From the NCBI GenBank assembly GCA_035235625.1, contig CP141147.1, positions 6,127,001-6,191,000 on the forward strand: a stretch of DNA of 64,000 nt, given 5' to 3'. This DNA is from Saururus chinensis (Eukaryota > Streptophyta > Magnoliopsida > Piperales > Saururaceae). The position numbers and the translations under genes were made by a program. The notes beneath the pieces were generated by a model. That model saw only the letters and a program-made list of their open reading frames with translations. It was not told where the DNA came from and ran no database searches. Shown here in pieces: positions 26,104 through 37,735 of this stretch. The number at the start of each line of letters is the position of its first letter. Position 1 is the first letter of the stretch.

Positions 26104-29100
26104 TGTAAGGACTCTCATTTCTAAACCGGTTTTCATTTCTTTTTAATTATCGGTTATTGCGTGGTTAACTCATTTTCTTATTAATTTGGTAGTTTCATAA
26201 ATAAATGGTATTTCTTATGGTTTTAATTAAAATCAACTTTACAATTATTAGTTTTAAGTGATTTTAGGTTAAATCTAAATTTTTGGGATTTTTCTAATTT
26301 TTCACTAATTTTCCAAAAATTAGGGTTTGGTGGGACCCCCTGTGGGCCCCACCGTTGAAATTTGGGTTTTTAGATCAAATTAACCCAGACATCAACAAAA
26401 GCCTTTATAAAAATTTTCATAATTTTCCCAGGTTTAATTAATGCTCAAATAGCCAAAATACCCATTTTTAGCATATTTTTCTATTCATACCCCACTAATT
26501 ACCCATACACACCCTAAACCCTACTATAAATAGAATGACCTGAGCCATTTCCATTTTGGGAATAGGCTGGGAAAGGGAGGTTAGGCCTAATTCCCCAATT
26601 AGGCCCGGATTAGAAGGAGTTTAAGATATGTCTCTTTTAATTAAGCCTTAAACCCTAGATTTTCTCCTAATCCATTCTAGATCTATCATTTCCCATTTAT
26701 TTTGATTCATTTTTAAACATCAAAACTACTGATTTATATCTTTACTTCAAACCTTAGATCTAAAAATCCATTTTTTTATGTTTAACAAGCCCTAGATCTA
26801 AGTTTTTCATTAGGGTTTTCTTTGTTAAATCGATTTTAATGGAGTTTAATTTAAACTCTATGTCTTTGTAAGGTTTTCAAGAAGGTTGACCGTCAAATCC
26901 AAGCCTAATCAAGGGATAAAGTAATAGACTTTCGAAATTTCAGTCTTCCTATGGTAAAACTCTTGATTTTGTGGTTTATTTAGAGTGGATTTACTTGATT
27001 TAGTGCTTTAATGGCAAGATTAGTAAATGGTAATCTTTAATCCCGATTTCTTAGAGTTTTATCTTGTCATGATGTAGATTAACTTTCTGGAAGTTATAGT
27101 GGAATTTTAATGGCATTTGGGTTGTTAGATGGAGATTTTAAGATTCATCAATAGAGTTTCAGTTTGAAATTTTGAAATGGAGAAGAAGGTCGATTATGCC
27201 TTGTTGGCATTCGAACGGCCCACCTGGGCCTTCGAACAACAGCACTGTAAGTTCGACAGATTTCCCGTTTAGCTGATTGAACGGCCCTACTAGGCGTTCG
27301 AACGGCTACACAGCAGGTTTTCTATTATTTGCATGATGTTTATTTTGGTGTCTCTACTTTGATATATCATTTTTATATGTATATAGAGTGTTTTGAGCTA
27401 TAGTATGCTACTAGAAGTGTATACCATTGAGGTTATGAAGTTGTGGTATATATTTAGAGTTATGTGGAATGGCTTGTGGTTGGATATATGATGTTGGAAT
27501 TGCCATCTTGAAGTTATGAATGGTTGGTTCTCTATGGTTAAGTATATTCTCAGTAGAGCTACAACATACTAGTGGACTGATATGTCATGTTAGGATGTGG
27601 TTAATTGATATGTGAATGTTAGTGTTATGTCTTGACTCAAGTATGAAGTGAATGATCATATATATGTTTAGCTTGTGGTTAAACTTTAATTTGAGTTATG
27701 ATTTTAAAGGTTCTTCTTATATAATTTTCATTGGAATTTATGATTAGATGTTAATGCACATGTGTAGTGTGATAGTGAGTTAATTACAAGCATGTTAATA
27801 TACATTGAGTGAAGTGCTTCTACTATGTACACACACACATGTGGGGTTTAATTATGATGATGAACATTGATATTATGATAATGAATGATGCATGAGGGGC
27901 TAATCAGAGCACTTATCATGAATTAGGATTCATGTATGTCTTGCCCACGTATGTACCATGTTGCATGCATCATAAAAATGAATTTCTAATTGAGGATTTA
28001 TCGAGATTAATCGAATTTGATCGATTGGATGCAATGTGGTGAAATTGCGTGCCTGATTAATCAGTTGTGGCTTAATCAAAACTTGATTGGTCCGAAAGGA
28101 CATGTTTTGATTTGAGTCCCTTCGTGGAATATGTGCACTCCCCGGGTTGAGTCTAGTTAAATGAAATTATGTGGGGGACGAGTTATGTACTTGTCTTGCA
28201 ATTTGAGATTATCATGATTGTCTTCTGGACCCTAAGAATCTAGTATGGTATGCTCTGTGTACCAGCTACCATGTGTTCTAGGGTTTCCTATGTAGGAACT
28301 CGGTCTCTTCCCCATCGCAGGAGATGTCCCAGGGCGAACACCCTTGCTCTAGATTCTCATCGTGATAATGTGACATCCTTAGCCAGGATCGTTTAGGGCG
28401 AGTAGCTTTAGGGATTAACAACCCCGATCTTCTTATATTCTTGTGTAGAATTTGGACCATGACACGCCTTCGTGGCCTTGTCTGTGTTCCCGTCTGTGTG
28501 ACACCAAATTGTGATTACTCCTTGATGGAGGCATTCTTTATATGATGTTGATGCATGATTTGAAATGTATGTTAGAGATACATCTCATGTAGGTTTATAT
28601 GATGTTGAGGCATGATTTGATATGTATGTTAGAGATACATCTCATACAGGTTTATATGATGTTGATGCATAATCTGAAATGTATGTTAGAGATACATATC
28701 ATGTAGGTTTATATAATGTGAATGACACCATGTGAATTATACACTATGATGCAGGTTTAGGTGATGTGTATATATGATCAGAAAATGATACATCTTATCA
28801 ATCTTTGATATGAATTGTTATATTACTATGTCGTCGTGTTTCTGATGATTATAGTTATATTAAAAATCATTGTTGAGTTTGTTAAACTTACCCATCTTTC
28901 TTGTGCTTTTGCTTTAGGGCTGCATGACGTGACACGCAGATGGACAAGATCTCCTCTATGAGGAAAGGTCGGAGATGACTTGAGAGTGATCGTGGAGACC
29001 CCTTATGTGACTTGTTTCCTTGTTTATGCTTTTTATGATTAGAACCTTTGTGTGTGGTTCTTATTTTGATTTATGCTACATTATACATTTGTGTTGCTTA

Positions 29101-29371
29101 AGACATATTTTGGAGCCTAGAGTGAGTTATAGTTTAACTTAGCATGTGGGTTTGAGACTTTTGTTTATCTTAGGGTTAAAGCAACTCTTTCATTTCTACT
29201 TATTTATTCTTGCTCAAAGTGGTGCGTGTACTCCGTAATTTTGTTAGGTTGCCCGTGTTAAGGGCATAAGTCTTCCACTAAACCTTCTTTCAATTCTCCT
29301 TGTCCCCCCCGTGTGCTTGACCGGCCCCTAGACTAGGTTCGGCTTGGGTCGGGCAGTGCCGGGGCGTGGCA
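26104..29371 (+). mobile_element. Giant solo LTR D inside E
   Basis: It starts TGTAAGGACTC and ends GGGGCGTGGCA, flanked by CGGAG (26,099-26,103) and TGGAG (29,372-29,376), four of five bases alike. A TATA-like site (CTACTATAAATAGAATG) lies about 420 bp in, followed by a long leader, which fits a U3-R-U5 layout. It contains self-complementary blocks (27,209-27,305) and a 57-bp tandem array (28,544-28,714). It is about 3.27 kb, with no coding region. Its absence from the homologous position in 41,028-44,467 independently shows that it is an insertion. Confidence 0.75.
28544..28714. repeat. 57-bp tandem repeat, 3 units
   Basis: GATGTTG recurs at 28,544, 28,601 and 28,658 with a degenerate fourth start at 28,715. 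Each unit contains the palindrome-like core ATGTATGTTAGAGATACAT. Confidence 0.85.
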
Positions 29372-29504
29372 TGGAGCCCCAAAATTAAGTAATTGGATAT
29401 TATTCTATGATTGAACTACAAGGGGTAAATAGTCATTTCATAAACACTAGAATGTTTCCCCAGCCAGAAACTTGGTTAGACCACTCATTCACCTCTCTGG
29501 GTCC

Positions 29505-29507
<3 letters not shown>

Positions 29508-29597
<90 letters not shown>
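29508..29597. repeat. (TA)n microsatellite, about 45 units
   Basis: An uninterrupted TA run within solo LTR E. It creates an artificial Ile-Tyr open frame that should not be read as a gene. Confidence 0.95.
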
Positions 29598-29600
<3 letters not shown>

Positions 29601-30874
29601 ACATTTATAACCCTACAAACTGGACCTGATTTAGTGTCTTGTCTCTTCCTCTTCTTTTTTTAGATGGATCGGACTGGATTAACGGTTCTAGCAAGGACAC
29701 AAGCCGAACCCGCGGACACGCCTGTGGGTTGTCTTCCTTGTGGAGACATATGTAGGGCTGTAGGTGGCAATTGGATTGTGCATCTAGCTGCCGCCATCCT
29801 AGATGGCCATGCGACACTGATCTGCTGATTCAGGAAACCCCCCCTCAGATAGCAAAACTTTTTGGCCGCCAGGGAGTACAATGGTCACCAAGACCAAGAA
29901 AAAGGCCAGGTCTATTGGCCACCGGTCGGTGTCAAGGCCAAAAAAGCATTGTCGCCCTTCTCCATCTGCAAGCAGAACTACCGACGAGCACAGCTACTGC
30001 CACGACCAAGATTGGGGCAGGGCCTATCCAATTTACCGTCAGCGACAAATCCAACGGACCCAGTCCCTGCCACTGGCAGGTTGCTACCCTACCTCCTCCC
30101 AGAGCCCAACGGCGCAACCATGGTTGCAGCCTGCCCGGGGCCTCACTTCCTCTCATCTTGGTAGAGGTGAACGCAGCGAAGGAGGTCAAGGCCTCTGTTG
30201 AGGCTGCATGTTGGACCCATTAGTCGGACCAACAGGTCACACAATCGACAGTGTAGGTGGCCGGTTGTCCTCGGCCAAAACAGTCAAAATGATTTCATAT
30301 CTAACATATATTATTGAGTGCATAAATTACTATCTTAACTCGAGATTAAGTATTCTACCTCGCCATTTCCGATCTTTGGACTCGCCTTCCTCTCCTTCAT
30401 CAACAACAATGTTTGGTGCTCTAGTCACCAAAAAAACTTTGCCTCCAACGGCTTCATCTCTCCCTTAAAGGGCCAAAACTCCCCCTAGTAGAAGCCCTAA
30501 TCAGACTTTTTAAAGCATGGGGATTAGGAACCCTAATCCCCTTAGAAGTTGGGCCAAAATCTCCCTACTTAGGTAAACTAATTGGATCTCTAAAAATTAA
30601 TTTCCGTCACTTTAATTAATCGGGCCCATATAGTGACAAACAGGCTCTGCACGGCATGTTTAACTTTGCACGGTCATATCTCTCTCATCTAAACTCCGAT
30701 TCATGTATTCTTGGTAGCGTTTTGAAGCTCTTTCCATCTACTCTCTAACCTCATAAGTCTAAGCCACAAATTACAACTATTGAGTAAGTTATTCTCACGA
30801 GAAATTCAAGGGAACAAACAAGCTAATTTCCACATAATTAACTTCGGGAATTTAGAAAATTCTTGGACATTATA

Positions 30875-31006
30875 ATTACGCTTGTTACTTCAAGCTCTAC
30901 CCATATATGAGGATTTTATCCCTTAAAACCCCAAAAAATTTATTCAAAATTCTATGATTACCCATAACCCCTTGGGTTAGACATAATTAGAATACAATGT
31001 GTTATA
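30875..31006 (-). repeat. 5' LTR of element F, piece 3 (terminus)
   Basis: It aligns with the last 130 bp of the 3' LTR (11,190-11,320), sharing CCCCTTGGGTTAGA and ending GTGTTATA. This proves that E was inserted in the F LTR and gives the right end of F. The following GGCGT pairs with GGTGT at 9,367. Confidence 0.8.
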
Positions 31007-32119
31007 GGCGTGACTTTTGTGAACTCAGTTCCTATGAAATCAAAGAAAACTCTATTGATAACTAATAAACTCAATACAAGAGATTTAATTAATCTCACAT
31101 ATGAGAATCAAAGAGAGAAGTTTGAATCAAAGAATGTTTTGAATGGAAAGAGAAAAGAGATATGATTTGATAGAGAGATGAAGAGAGAGAAAGAAAAAGA
31201 TAGAGGGATGTGAAGAGAGAGAGAAAGAGAGAACGGAAAAGAGAGAGGGAGGAACCAGCAAGAGGGAGAGAGGGGCGAGTGAGAGGGGGGGATTTTCCTT
31301 GCTCATGTTGTAGATTTTCCAAGAAAATTCACTCTTATTTATTTTGGGTGATTTTCCCCAATATTTCAAAAGAAAAATAATTGATGGTTAAGGGATAAGA
31401 TCCCTAATATTTTCAAGTGGTTAAAGTGAATTGGCTTAGTAAATTTTGATTGGTTAGTTTTGGAGAGTGGTTAAGGGTCAAAGCTGTAGTTAGTTAAGAA
31501 TTTGATAAAGAATAAGTCAAAGATAACAATAAAACCACTTGTAACTAATTTATGATGATAAGAGATAGGGGAATTAGTGCCAAGTTTTGATTGGCCAGAC
31601 GATAGGTCTTGCAAGAACTCTTCCAAAATAAGTCCTACTCCCAAGGATTTTTGACGATAGGTCTTAGCAACTAGAATTTAATTCCTAATAAGGACAATGT
31701 GCCAAAGACAAGAAAATGATCTCCTCATTAGACATAAATGTTTTAAGACACAACTTCTAAAAGAAAAAACTGAACCTACCCAAAGAAAAATCTAGGTCTT
31801 ACATCAATGCACTATGAAGACGTAGATCTTACAAGACTAAGACTACCAACCTATATTCAAATTATAAGTCCTTCTCTAGAGGATTGTTGGCCACCAAAGT
31901 CCTTATTAACACTTTCCCTTCGAACTTGATCTTCATCTTTTTCTTCACTAGCACAATTTCCAATAAAAGTCTTTCTTGATTGTTGATGAAGCTCTACCAA
32001 AGTCTTTCTTGACAAGCTCCAACAATCTCCTTGTGTCTCTGGGGTGATGTGGTCTCACAATCTCTCATTCAATTCATAAGATAATCATGAATCAAAATTC
32101 TTTCTTTTCAATTCTTTTT
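31007..32119. other. Intergenic, low-complexity purine tract
   Basis: No gene is recognised. A polypurine stretch rich in GAGAGA lies at about 31,165-31,290 and explains the serine/leucine-rich open frames on the minus strand. The rest is AT-rich and shows no family features. Confidence 0.5.
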
Positions 32120-33168
32120 CTCTCAATTCATGTGAAAGTGATTGAAGCAATAAAACTCTCTTTTTCCTAAAAAAAAAAACTCCTTGAAATGAGAATCAAA
32201 TAAATTCTGCATACCTTGTTCATTCACATCAGAATATACTCCAAGTATGCTCCATACCTCCTTTGCTGTAAGAAAAAACACCATCTTCTCAACATGATCA
32301 GTGTAGTTGGAACCATTGAATCTGTCAAGTTTGACAAGATGTTGATCCACAATCTTGCCGAACATAATGGGTGATCCTGAATCCATGACAACAACAAATA
32401 CTTCATTAAAATTGTTGGTTGCGGCAAGGGGCTGAATTCAGATCTACAGAAATTGCCTTTAGAAGATAATGACTGATCTTCACAACAAACGATGGTTGGA
32501 GATGGATTAAGAACTCGCCATTGAAAGGCAGATGAACACAAAGCTTCCAGGCTCTGAGGAACGTACAAGTATAATTTTTTTAAGGAATTATTTATACCTC
32601 TTAGATATATCCAAGTTGCTAACAAGCTATACGACAAACTTCCTCCTAGGATACAATAGAGCCTTTGAGAAACTGCAACCAACAATGTTCAAGAATTCTC
32701 CCTGAACTCTCCTTGAAACTGTATAAAAATATGACTGGAATTTGTGTTTGAAAAACACAAGGGAAAACACGAGAAAAAAGAGAACACAAGAGAAGAAAAA
32801 TTGTAGTGTGTGTTTTCTTTTGTACGAATGTGTATTTGCCCGTGCCTAGGTCTCTATTTATAGATTCCTAAGGGGTGCAAAGTGAAATGGTATGTCCCTT
32901 TACAAAGATGTGTCTCATCATAACCAAAAGAATACAACCATTCCTAATAATTGCTACCCATGCATTATTTAAGAGATGACATTTTTCACCGAGAGGTGCA
33001 ATATAAATAAAAGTCACAACAAACTAAGAGATGCAACCTTTCACCAAAAGGTACAACTCTTCATTAAAATTCATTTATTATTCTTAAAAACATAAACAAT
33101 TCCTACTCTAAGGCTTTAGATATTTTCCTCATTTACGAATTAACTAGAAATTATAATATTTTCCTTCA
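32120..33168 (-). mobile_element. Truncated Ty1/copia fragment: LTR plus start of gag
   Basis: The minus strand begins TGAAGGAAAATATT at 33,168, contains a TATA-like CTATTTATAGA in reverse at about 32,860, and reaches an LTR-like end near 32,685. Downstream, the frame at 32,123-32,386 reads HLVKLDRFNGSNYTD and VEKMVFFLTAKEVWSIL, typical of the N-terminal gag (UBN2 type) of plant copia elements. The remainder of the element is missing and the gag is a fossil. Confidence 0.65.
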
Positions 33169-33210
33169 CTGCTCAATCAGTCTCATGTACTCTTATCCCT
33201 TTTTATCATT

Positions 33211-33460
33211 AAGGAAATAGAGTGTTGCCCCAATCTTCCTGATAGAAAAAAATCTAAACATGTGATTCATAATAGAAAAGTTAATAAGCGTATACATGCA
33301 ATTTCTATCACGCTGTTGAATTGTTTGATAAAATTCAAGAAATAGAGTGTTGCCCCAATCTTCCTGATAGAAATAAATTTAAACATGTGATTCATAATAG
33401 AAAAATTAATAAGCATGTGCATGCAATTTCTATCGCGCTGTTGGATTGTTCGATAAAATT
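33211..33460. repeat. Tandem duplication, period 124 bp
   Basis: Two adjacent copies share AATAGAGTGTTGCCCCAATC and GATTCATAATAGAAAA; AGTGTTGCCC starts at 33,221 and 33,345. The copies differ at only a few bases, so the duplication is fairly recent. Confidence 0.9.
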
Positions 33461-35447
33461 CAGGTGGCTCATAGTTGGCTGAGAAACGTCTCTATAAAAA
33501 ATGCAATCGATACATTAATAGGCTAGTTAAACTACATTTCTCCTAAATCTAGATATGCAAGGATGAGGAAATGGAGAACGTACGAGGGATTTGGAGTGGT
33601 GTGTTCACACTAATGGTCTATAAACACTCCCTGTGTGAATTGGCAGTTTTCTTCCGGGTACTCTAATATCTCATGCACAGTACATTATGATGGAGACAGC
33701 CCTCTCATACCGTATTCTCTGGGAATGATCTGTGGTGGCCTATTGATGCCATGCTGGTCCACCAAAGCATTTGTTAACCCGGTCCTAATGCATCAAATAT
33801 AGAGAGTCATTAAGAGAGTCGCAGATTTTTTAACAAAGAAACTCTGCTTTTGATCAGTTTTTACAAGGTACATCAGTTACATCATGGAGCTTCTGCACAA
33901 GCATCTTGGAAATATGTTCACTATTTAAGTATTTATAATTCCACTTATGCAAGATCTAACAACTTCAAGGCTTACGCCACTCAAAAGTGAGATGGAAAAA
34001 AAAGGAGCCACTCAAAGGTGGTATGGCGAGACAGTTGTGTGCCAAAGCACATTAACAACGTATGAGCAATTGAGAATTTTTTAAAACAATCACTAAATCA
34101 TCAACCGCCTATGAACAATTTAAAATTTTTAAAATAATAACTATAATCAAAACACATTACTCTAAAATTTAAAAAATTTGAGTTTACCTAGAAATAAGAT
34201 TACGTAGTCAAAGCTCCTCCTATCACAAAGTCTAGAATTAAAAGTAAGTAATCTATTAGAAACTTTTCTAGCTCAACCACTAGAAACCGTGATGCTCCTG
34301 CTTTGAACAGTCTTACTACGCTGCGATTTGAACCCACGTATGTTATGGGAAATTTATTAAATAATAATTATTAAAATAAATATTTACCAAAATGAAGGAG
34401 AGAAAAACTTAATTTCCAAACAGGTAATTGACATGCCACACGGGTGCCATCATGGGAACTATTTTTGATGTAATGAAAACCATAGCAGCCAAATACTTTT
34501 AGTAGTTAGAAAAATGTAGTTTAATAAGTAGCAGTGCACCGAAAATATGCAGTGAACAATAATCAGTCATCAATAACGGTTGCAGTAAATGTAGAAACAA
34601 TTCAAATGTTGTTGTTATCCTATAATGGATGCCTAAATGCGTAGGCACCACACTTTGTAAGATTCGTGTTGGGCCAGAGGTAAACTTGAACAAGTCAATG
34701 GCTGAGTGGTCCCCAAAGAGCATTGGACCCAATGTTGAGCAGCACAAGGCTGTACCTCACAGTATTTTCATGACCACCTCAAGTGAGAGCCCATTTTGGG
34801 CTAACGCATTCAAACTGGCATACCCCCTGTAATTCAGCCTGTGTCATCATCCTCTCGATAGAGACTCTTCTACAAATAAGTACCCAAACAGGAGACTTAC
34901 ACAAAACATTCTCGTATATGGAAATAGTTGAGATGAACCCGGCGCACTTGAGGGGTGGGGGCGCAGGAGCAGCATGCCTATCGGATTGCGTGATGTGCCC
35001 TAGGTGCGCGGGTACTCATATAAACGGGTCTCTTCGTATATTGTCTAATGGAAGTTTTAAAGACCCAGACTGAAATCAGACTCATAAAAAAGTAGACTCA
35101 TCAAACCTTGGTCAAAATAGGATAACTTATAAATATAGAAGTGTGCTTGGAGACGGCCCATTTTCACCTCAACAATCTTGGAGTATATCACTCAAACCAA
35201 TAATTCAGCATCCACATCACTCAACAACGACCACAGACAATATTTCGGCACAAATAGCTACCAAAAAATGTGTGATGTACTAGTTTATAGCACATTATAC
35301 ATACCATTATCGATCTGAGAAATTAAAATATTAGAAATCTGTTGTGCCTATCTATATCACACATTGTTATCTTGGTTTACCATTTTTATTACCCCCAGAA
35401 GAACCAAAATTTTCATCTATTGTGTGAGAATAGTTTCTCAGCACTGC
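33461..35447. other. Intergenic, 3' side of the PPR gene
   Basis: No gene is recognised. The small open frames at 34,499-35,073 have no family features. The last few hundred bases before 35,447 probably include the 3' untranslated region of the PPR gene. Confidence 0.4.
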
Positions 35448-37667
35448 TTAAAGCATCTCACCCTTCGTAGGAGAAATAGGGAGTAGTTCAAAAACTTCTT
35501 GGTATCCCTTACTTGACTCTAGGATTAGAGACACAATTGAAGCATCCGGTGAAAGCTTCCTCTTCTGCATTTCATGAAGAAGTTTAATTACTATAGTGGT
35601 TTCATCTTTCTTGATGGATGCACGCAGAAGTATATTAAAAGTAATAATATTTGGCTCACAGCCTTTCACTTGCATTGCCTCAAATGAGTCATATGCCTCT
35701 TCACACATTCCTTCTTTGCATAATCCACTTATGTATGCATTATAGGTCACTACATTGGGTGACAATCCTCTTGTTGAAATTTCATTCAAAACCTCCTTAG
35801 CCATTTTGATATTTCCACAGTTGCAACAGCCACTTATAATTGTATTAAAAGATATAATATCCAACTCTATGCCATAATCACTGGCTGTATGAAGAATATT
35901 CAATGCCTCATTCATATATTGGGCCTTACATAAGCCATCCAGAAGTATATTATAAGTACATAAATCAGGACTTAAGCCATGCCCTTGCATTTTACTGAAA
36001 AATTCCATTGCGGCCTTGGTCTTCATTTCTTTCCAAAGTCTACCAAATAAAGTATTGCATGTGATGATTGTCGGCCTAATTCCTTTACTCAACATTTCCC
36101 TAAACATCAACATTGCCTCGTCCATCCTCTGGCATCTACAGTACCCATTAATTAGCACACTGTAGCTAATAGCATCAGGACTTAACGCATTACCAACCAT
36201 TGATTTGAAGAGAATTTCAGCTTCATCAATGTTATTCAGTAGAACGAATCCATTCATCAAAGCACTATAAGTAATGGTATCAGGTTTATGACCTCTCTCT
36301 ATCATTATACCCAAAAAAGCACATGCATTTTGCATTTTTCCTTCTTTGCATAGAGCATCAATCAATGTGGTATATGTTACAACATCAGGTTGAACACCTA
36401 ATTCCTCCATTTCACGGAACATTCTCACAGCCTCTTCCCACTTACCAACAGAGCAAAGGCCACGTACTAATGCAGTGTAAGCACAAACATCAGGTTTGAT
36501 ACTCTGGTAGGTGAGCTCAGCAAATAATTGCAGCGCTTTGTCTATTAATCCATCTTCACACAAACAATCAATTAAGGTAGTGTATGTAATAGTATCTGGT
36601 TTGCAATTATCATCATAATCAGCCATTTTGCGAAGCAACTGCAGTGCTGTTTGGGCTTGACCTGTTCGACATAGCTCATTAATGAGCATACTGAAAGTTA
36701 CAACAGGAGGCCTTTGACCCCTTTGAATCATCACTTCTAGCAAACGACATGCGTTTATCAGTTTTCCTTCTTTGCATAAAGCATCTATTAAGGTATTGAA
36801 TGTGACGATGTCTGGTTTAATTCCCTTGCACTCCATTTCATTGAAGAGGCGCATCGCGTCTTCCCACTTCCCACAAGGACAATAACCCCAAATTAAAGAA
36901 CTATATGTAAAGACATCAGCACTCACCTTCCTGTTGGTCATTTCTGAAAGCAGCTCCATAGCTTGATCCATGGCTCCATCCTTGCACAGAGCATGGATGA
37001 TTGTATTGTACGTGACAGTGTCGGGTTGAATGCTTCCACCGCCAGCATCACTAGTTTCATGAAGTAATGAAACTGCAGCGCCTACTCGACCAGTTCGACA
37101 CAGACCTTTGATGAGTGTATTGAAAGTCACCACATCTCGTGGGCAATCATTCTGCACCAGTCTACTGAAAAACTCGACCGCCCCATCAATTGTTTCCTCC
37201 TTCCTACACAAGCCCCGCAACAATGTGGTATAAGTGACCACGTTGGGAGAGCAGCCCAGCCTAAGCATTTTACCGAACACAGAGAAGGCACAAGAAGCAC
37301 AGTCTAAGTGGGCATAAGCGTTGAGCAACATGGTGAAGGCGTGGACATCGAGCGGCACCCCGCAGGCTCCCATTTCGTCGCAGAGGGAAACGACAGTGAG
37401 ATGGTCCTTGCCGGAGGCGACTTTAGCAAGAGTGCGGCTGAAACTGGAGATGGGGGGCCGTGGAAGGGAGAAAAGCATGCGCCGGAAGTGGTCGACGGCG
37501 TTATCGAGTCCCGCTGTGATGGGTGGAGAAGGGTCTTGGCCATTGGTCCCTCTGGTCGGGAGGGGATTCGGTTGTCGCTTCCTTCCTCTTCTCCCCGTTC
37601 TGCCAACATACAAGACAGCGTCTTTGGTGGCGGGTTTCAAGTGTCCGGCCCTGTTGCTTCCGCTCAT
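35448..37667 (-). CDS. P-class pentatricopeptide repeat protein, restorer-of-fertility-like (RFL)
   Basis: An intact 739-residue, intronless frame. About 18 P-type PPR motifs of about 35 residues run from residue 106 to the C-terminus, each with a signature such as PDVVTYTTLIDALCKEGK; motif junctions fall near residues 141, 176, 214, 249, 284, 319, 356, 391, 426, 461, 496, 531, 566, 601, 636, 671 and 706. No E, DYW or other catalytic tail is present. P-class PPR proteins bind specific organellar RNAs and affect their processing, stability or translation; the RFL subgroup typically acts in mitochondria and includes cytoplasmic male-sterility restorers. The first 50 residues are rich in Arg/Lys and poor in acids, compatible with an organellar transit peptide, but this cannot be confirmed by eye. 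The ATG at 37,667 is the first in frame after a stop nine codons upstream. The 5' third is much more GC-rich than the rest. Subgroup placement is from repeat wording and is less certain than the PPR call. Confidence 0.93.
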   Translation of the reverse strand: MSGSNRAGHLKPATKDAVLYVGRTGRRGRKRQPNPLPTRGTNGQDPSPPITAGLDNAVDHFRRMLFSLPRPPISSFSRTLAKVASGKDHLTVVSLCDEMGACGVPLDVHAFTMLLNAYAHLDCASCAFSVFGKMLRLGCSPNVVTYTTLLRGLCRKEETIDGAVEFFSRLVQNDCPRDVVTFNTLIKGLCRTGRVGAAVSLLHETSDAGGGSIQPDTVTYNTIIHALCKDGAMDQAMELLSEMTNRKVSADVFTYSSLIWGYCPCGKWEDAMRLFNEMECKGIKPDIVTFNTLIDALCKEGKLINACRLLEVMIQRGQRPPVVTFSMLINELCRTGQAQTALQLLRKMADYDDNCKPDTITYTTLIDCLCEDGLIDKALQLFAELTYQSIKPDVCAYTALVRGLCSVGKWEEAVRMFREMEELGVQPDVVTYTTLIDALCKEGKMQNACAFLGIMIERGHKPDTITYSALMNGFVLLNNIDEAEILFKSMVGNALSPDAISYSVLINGYCRCQRMDEAMLMFREMLSKGIRPTIITCNTLFGRLWKEMKTKAAMEFFSKMQGHGLSPDLCTYNILLDGLCKAQYMNEALNILHTASDYGIELDIISFNTIISGCCNCGNIKMAKEVLNEISTRGLSPNVVTYNAYISGLCKEGMCEEAYDSFEAMQVKGCEPNIITFNILLRASIKKDETTIVIKLLHEMQKRKLSPDASIVSLILESSKGYQEVFELLPISPTKGEML

Positions 37668-37735
37668 GGCCGGACCTCCAACAGTACTAAGCCGTCACAT
37701 GGACGGGCAGATTCCATGTTGCTCTTCTTTTTCAT
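37664..37735 (-). promoter_or_regulatory. Upstream ORF ending on the PPR start codon
   Basis: A 23-codon frame starts at ATG 37,735 (peptide MKKKSNMESARP...) and its TGA overlaps the PPR ATG in the arrangement ATGA. If the transcript begins upstream, PPR translation would need leaky scanning or termination-reinitiation. Alternatively transcription starts between the two ATGs. The arrangement is seen directly; any regulatory effect is inference. Confidence 0.45.

Larger units (their letters stand above)
23623..30874 (-). mobile_element. Giant solo LTR E, split by solo LTR D
   Basis: On the minus strand it starts TATAATGTCC at 30,874 and ends GGTCTTGACA at 23,623. Flanks GTTAC (23,618) and ATTAC (30,875) match at four of five bases. 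It is homologous, inverted, to 41,028-44,467, for example at the shared phrases GGGGATTAGGGTTCCTAATC and ACCCTAATTATAGACCAAT. Without D (3.27 kb) and its duplicated target it measures about 4 kb. No gag-pol or primer site is visible, so a very long solo LTR (as in some chromovirus lineages) is the simplest reading. It also carries a long (TA)n tract. Confidence 0.7.
9372..31006 (-). mobile_element. Non-autonomous Ty3/gypsy-like LTR element F, expanded by nested insertions
   Basis: This is one old minus-strand element. Its 3' LTR is 9,372-11,320 and its 5' LTR survives in three pieces (14,256-15,271; 22,971-23,622; 30,875-31,006). The primer-binding site on the minus strand reads TGGTATCGGAGC just below 14,254, close to the Met-tRNA type. 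The polypurine tract reads TTTAAGGGGGAAGAA just above 11,320. Flanks GGTGT and GGCGT match at four of five bases, as expected for an aged 5-bp target duplication. Its own interior is only about 1.2 kb and non-coding, so it resembles a LARD-type non-autonomous element. In the first 57 bases from the PBS-side (U5) end of the two LTRs I count 13 differences, mostly transitions, indicating great age. Nested inside are a solo LTR (12,416), G (15,272), E (23,623) and D (26,104). Confidence 0.75.

Noticed and set aside
28544-28714. Regular repeats considered as a CRISPR array
   Set aside because: Units are contiguous tandem repeats without unique spacers, in plant nuclear DNA.
29407-29601. Open frame ending in a long Ile-Tyr repeat
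   Set aside because: Translation of a (TA)n microsatellite.
29660-30223. Overlapping open frames of 70-150 codons on both strands
   Set aside because: They lie in the GC-richer part of solo LTR E, overlap in several frames and show no domain.
31095-31369. Serine/leucine-rich open frames on the minus strand
   Set aside because: They are translations of a GAGAGA purine tract.
34320-34345. Sequence like a tRNA/SINE B box (GGGTTCAAATC on the minus strand)
   Set aside because: No A box at the right distance and orientation and no cloverleaf; treated as chance.
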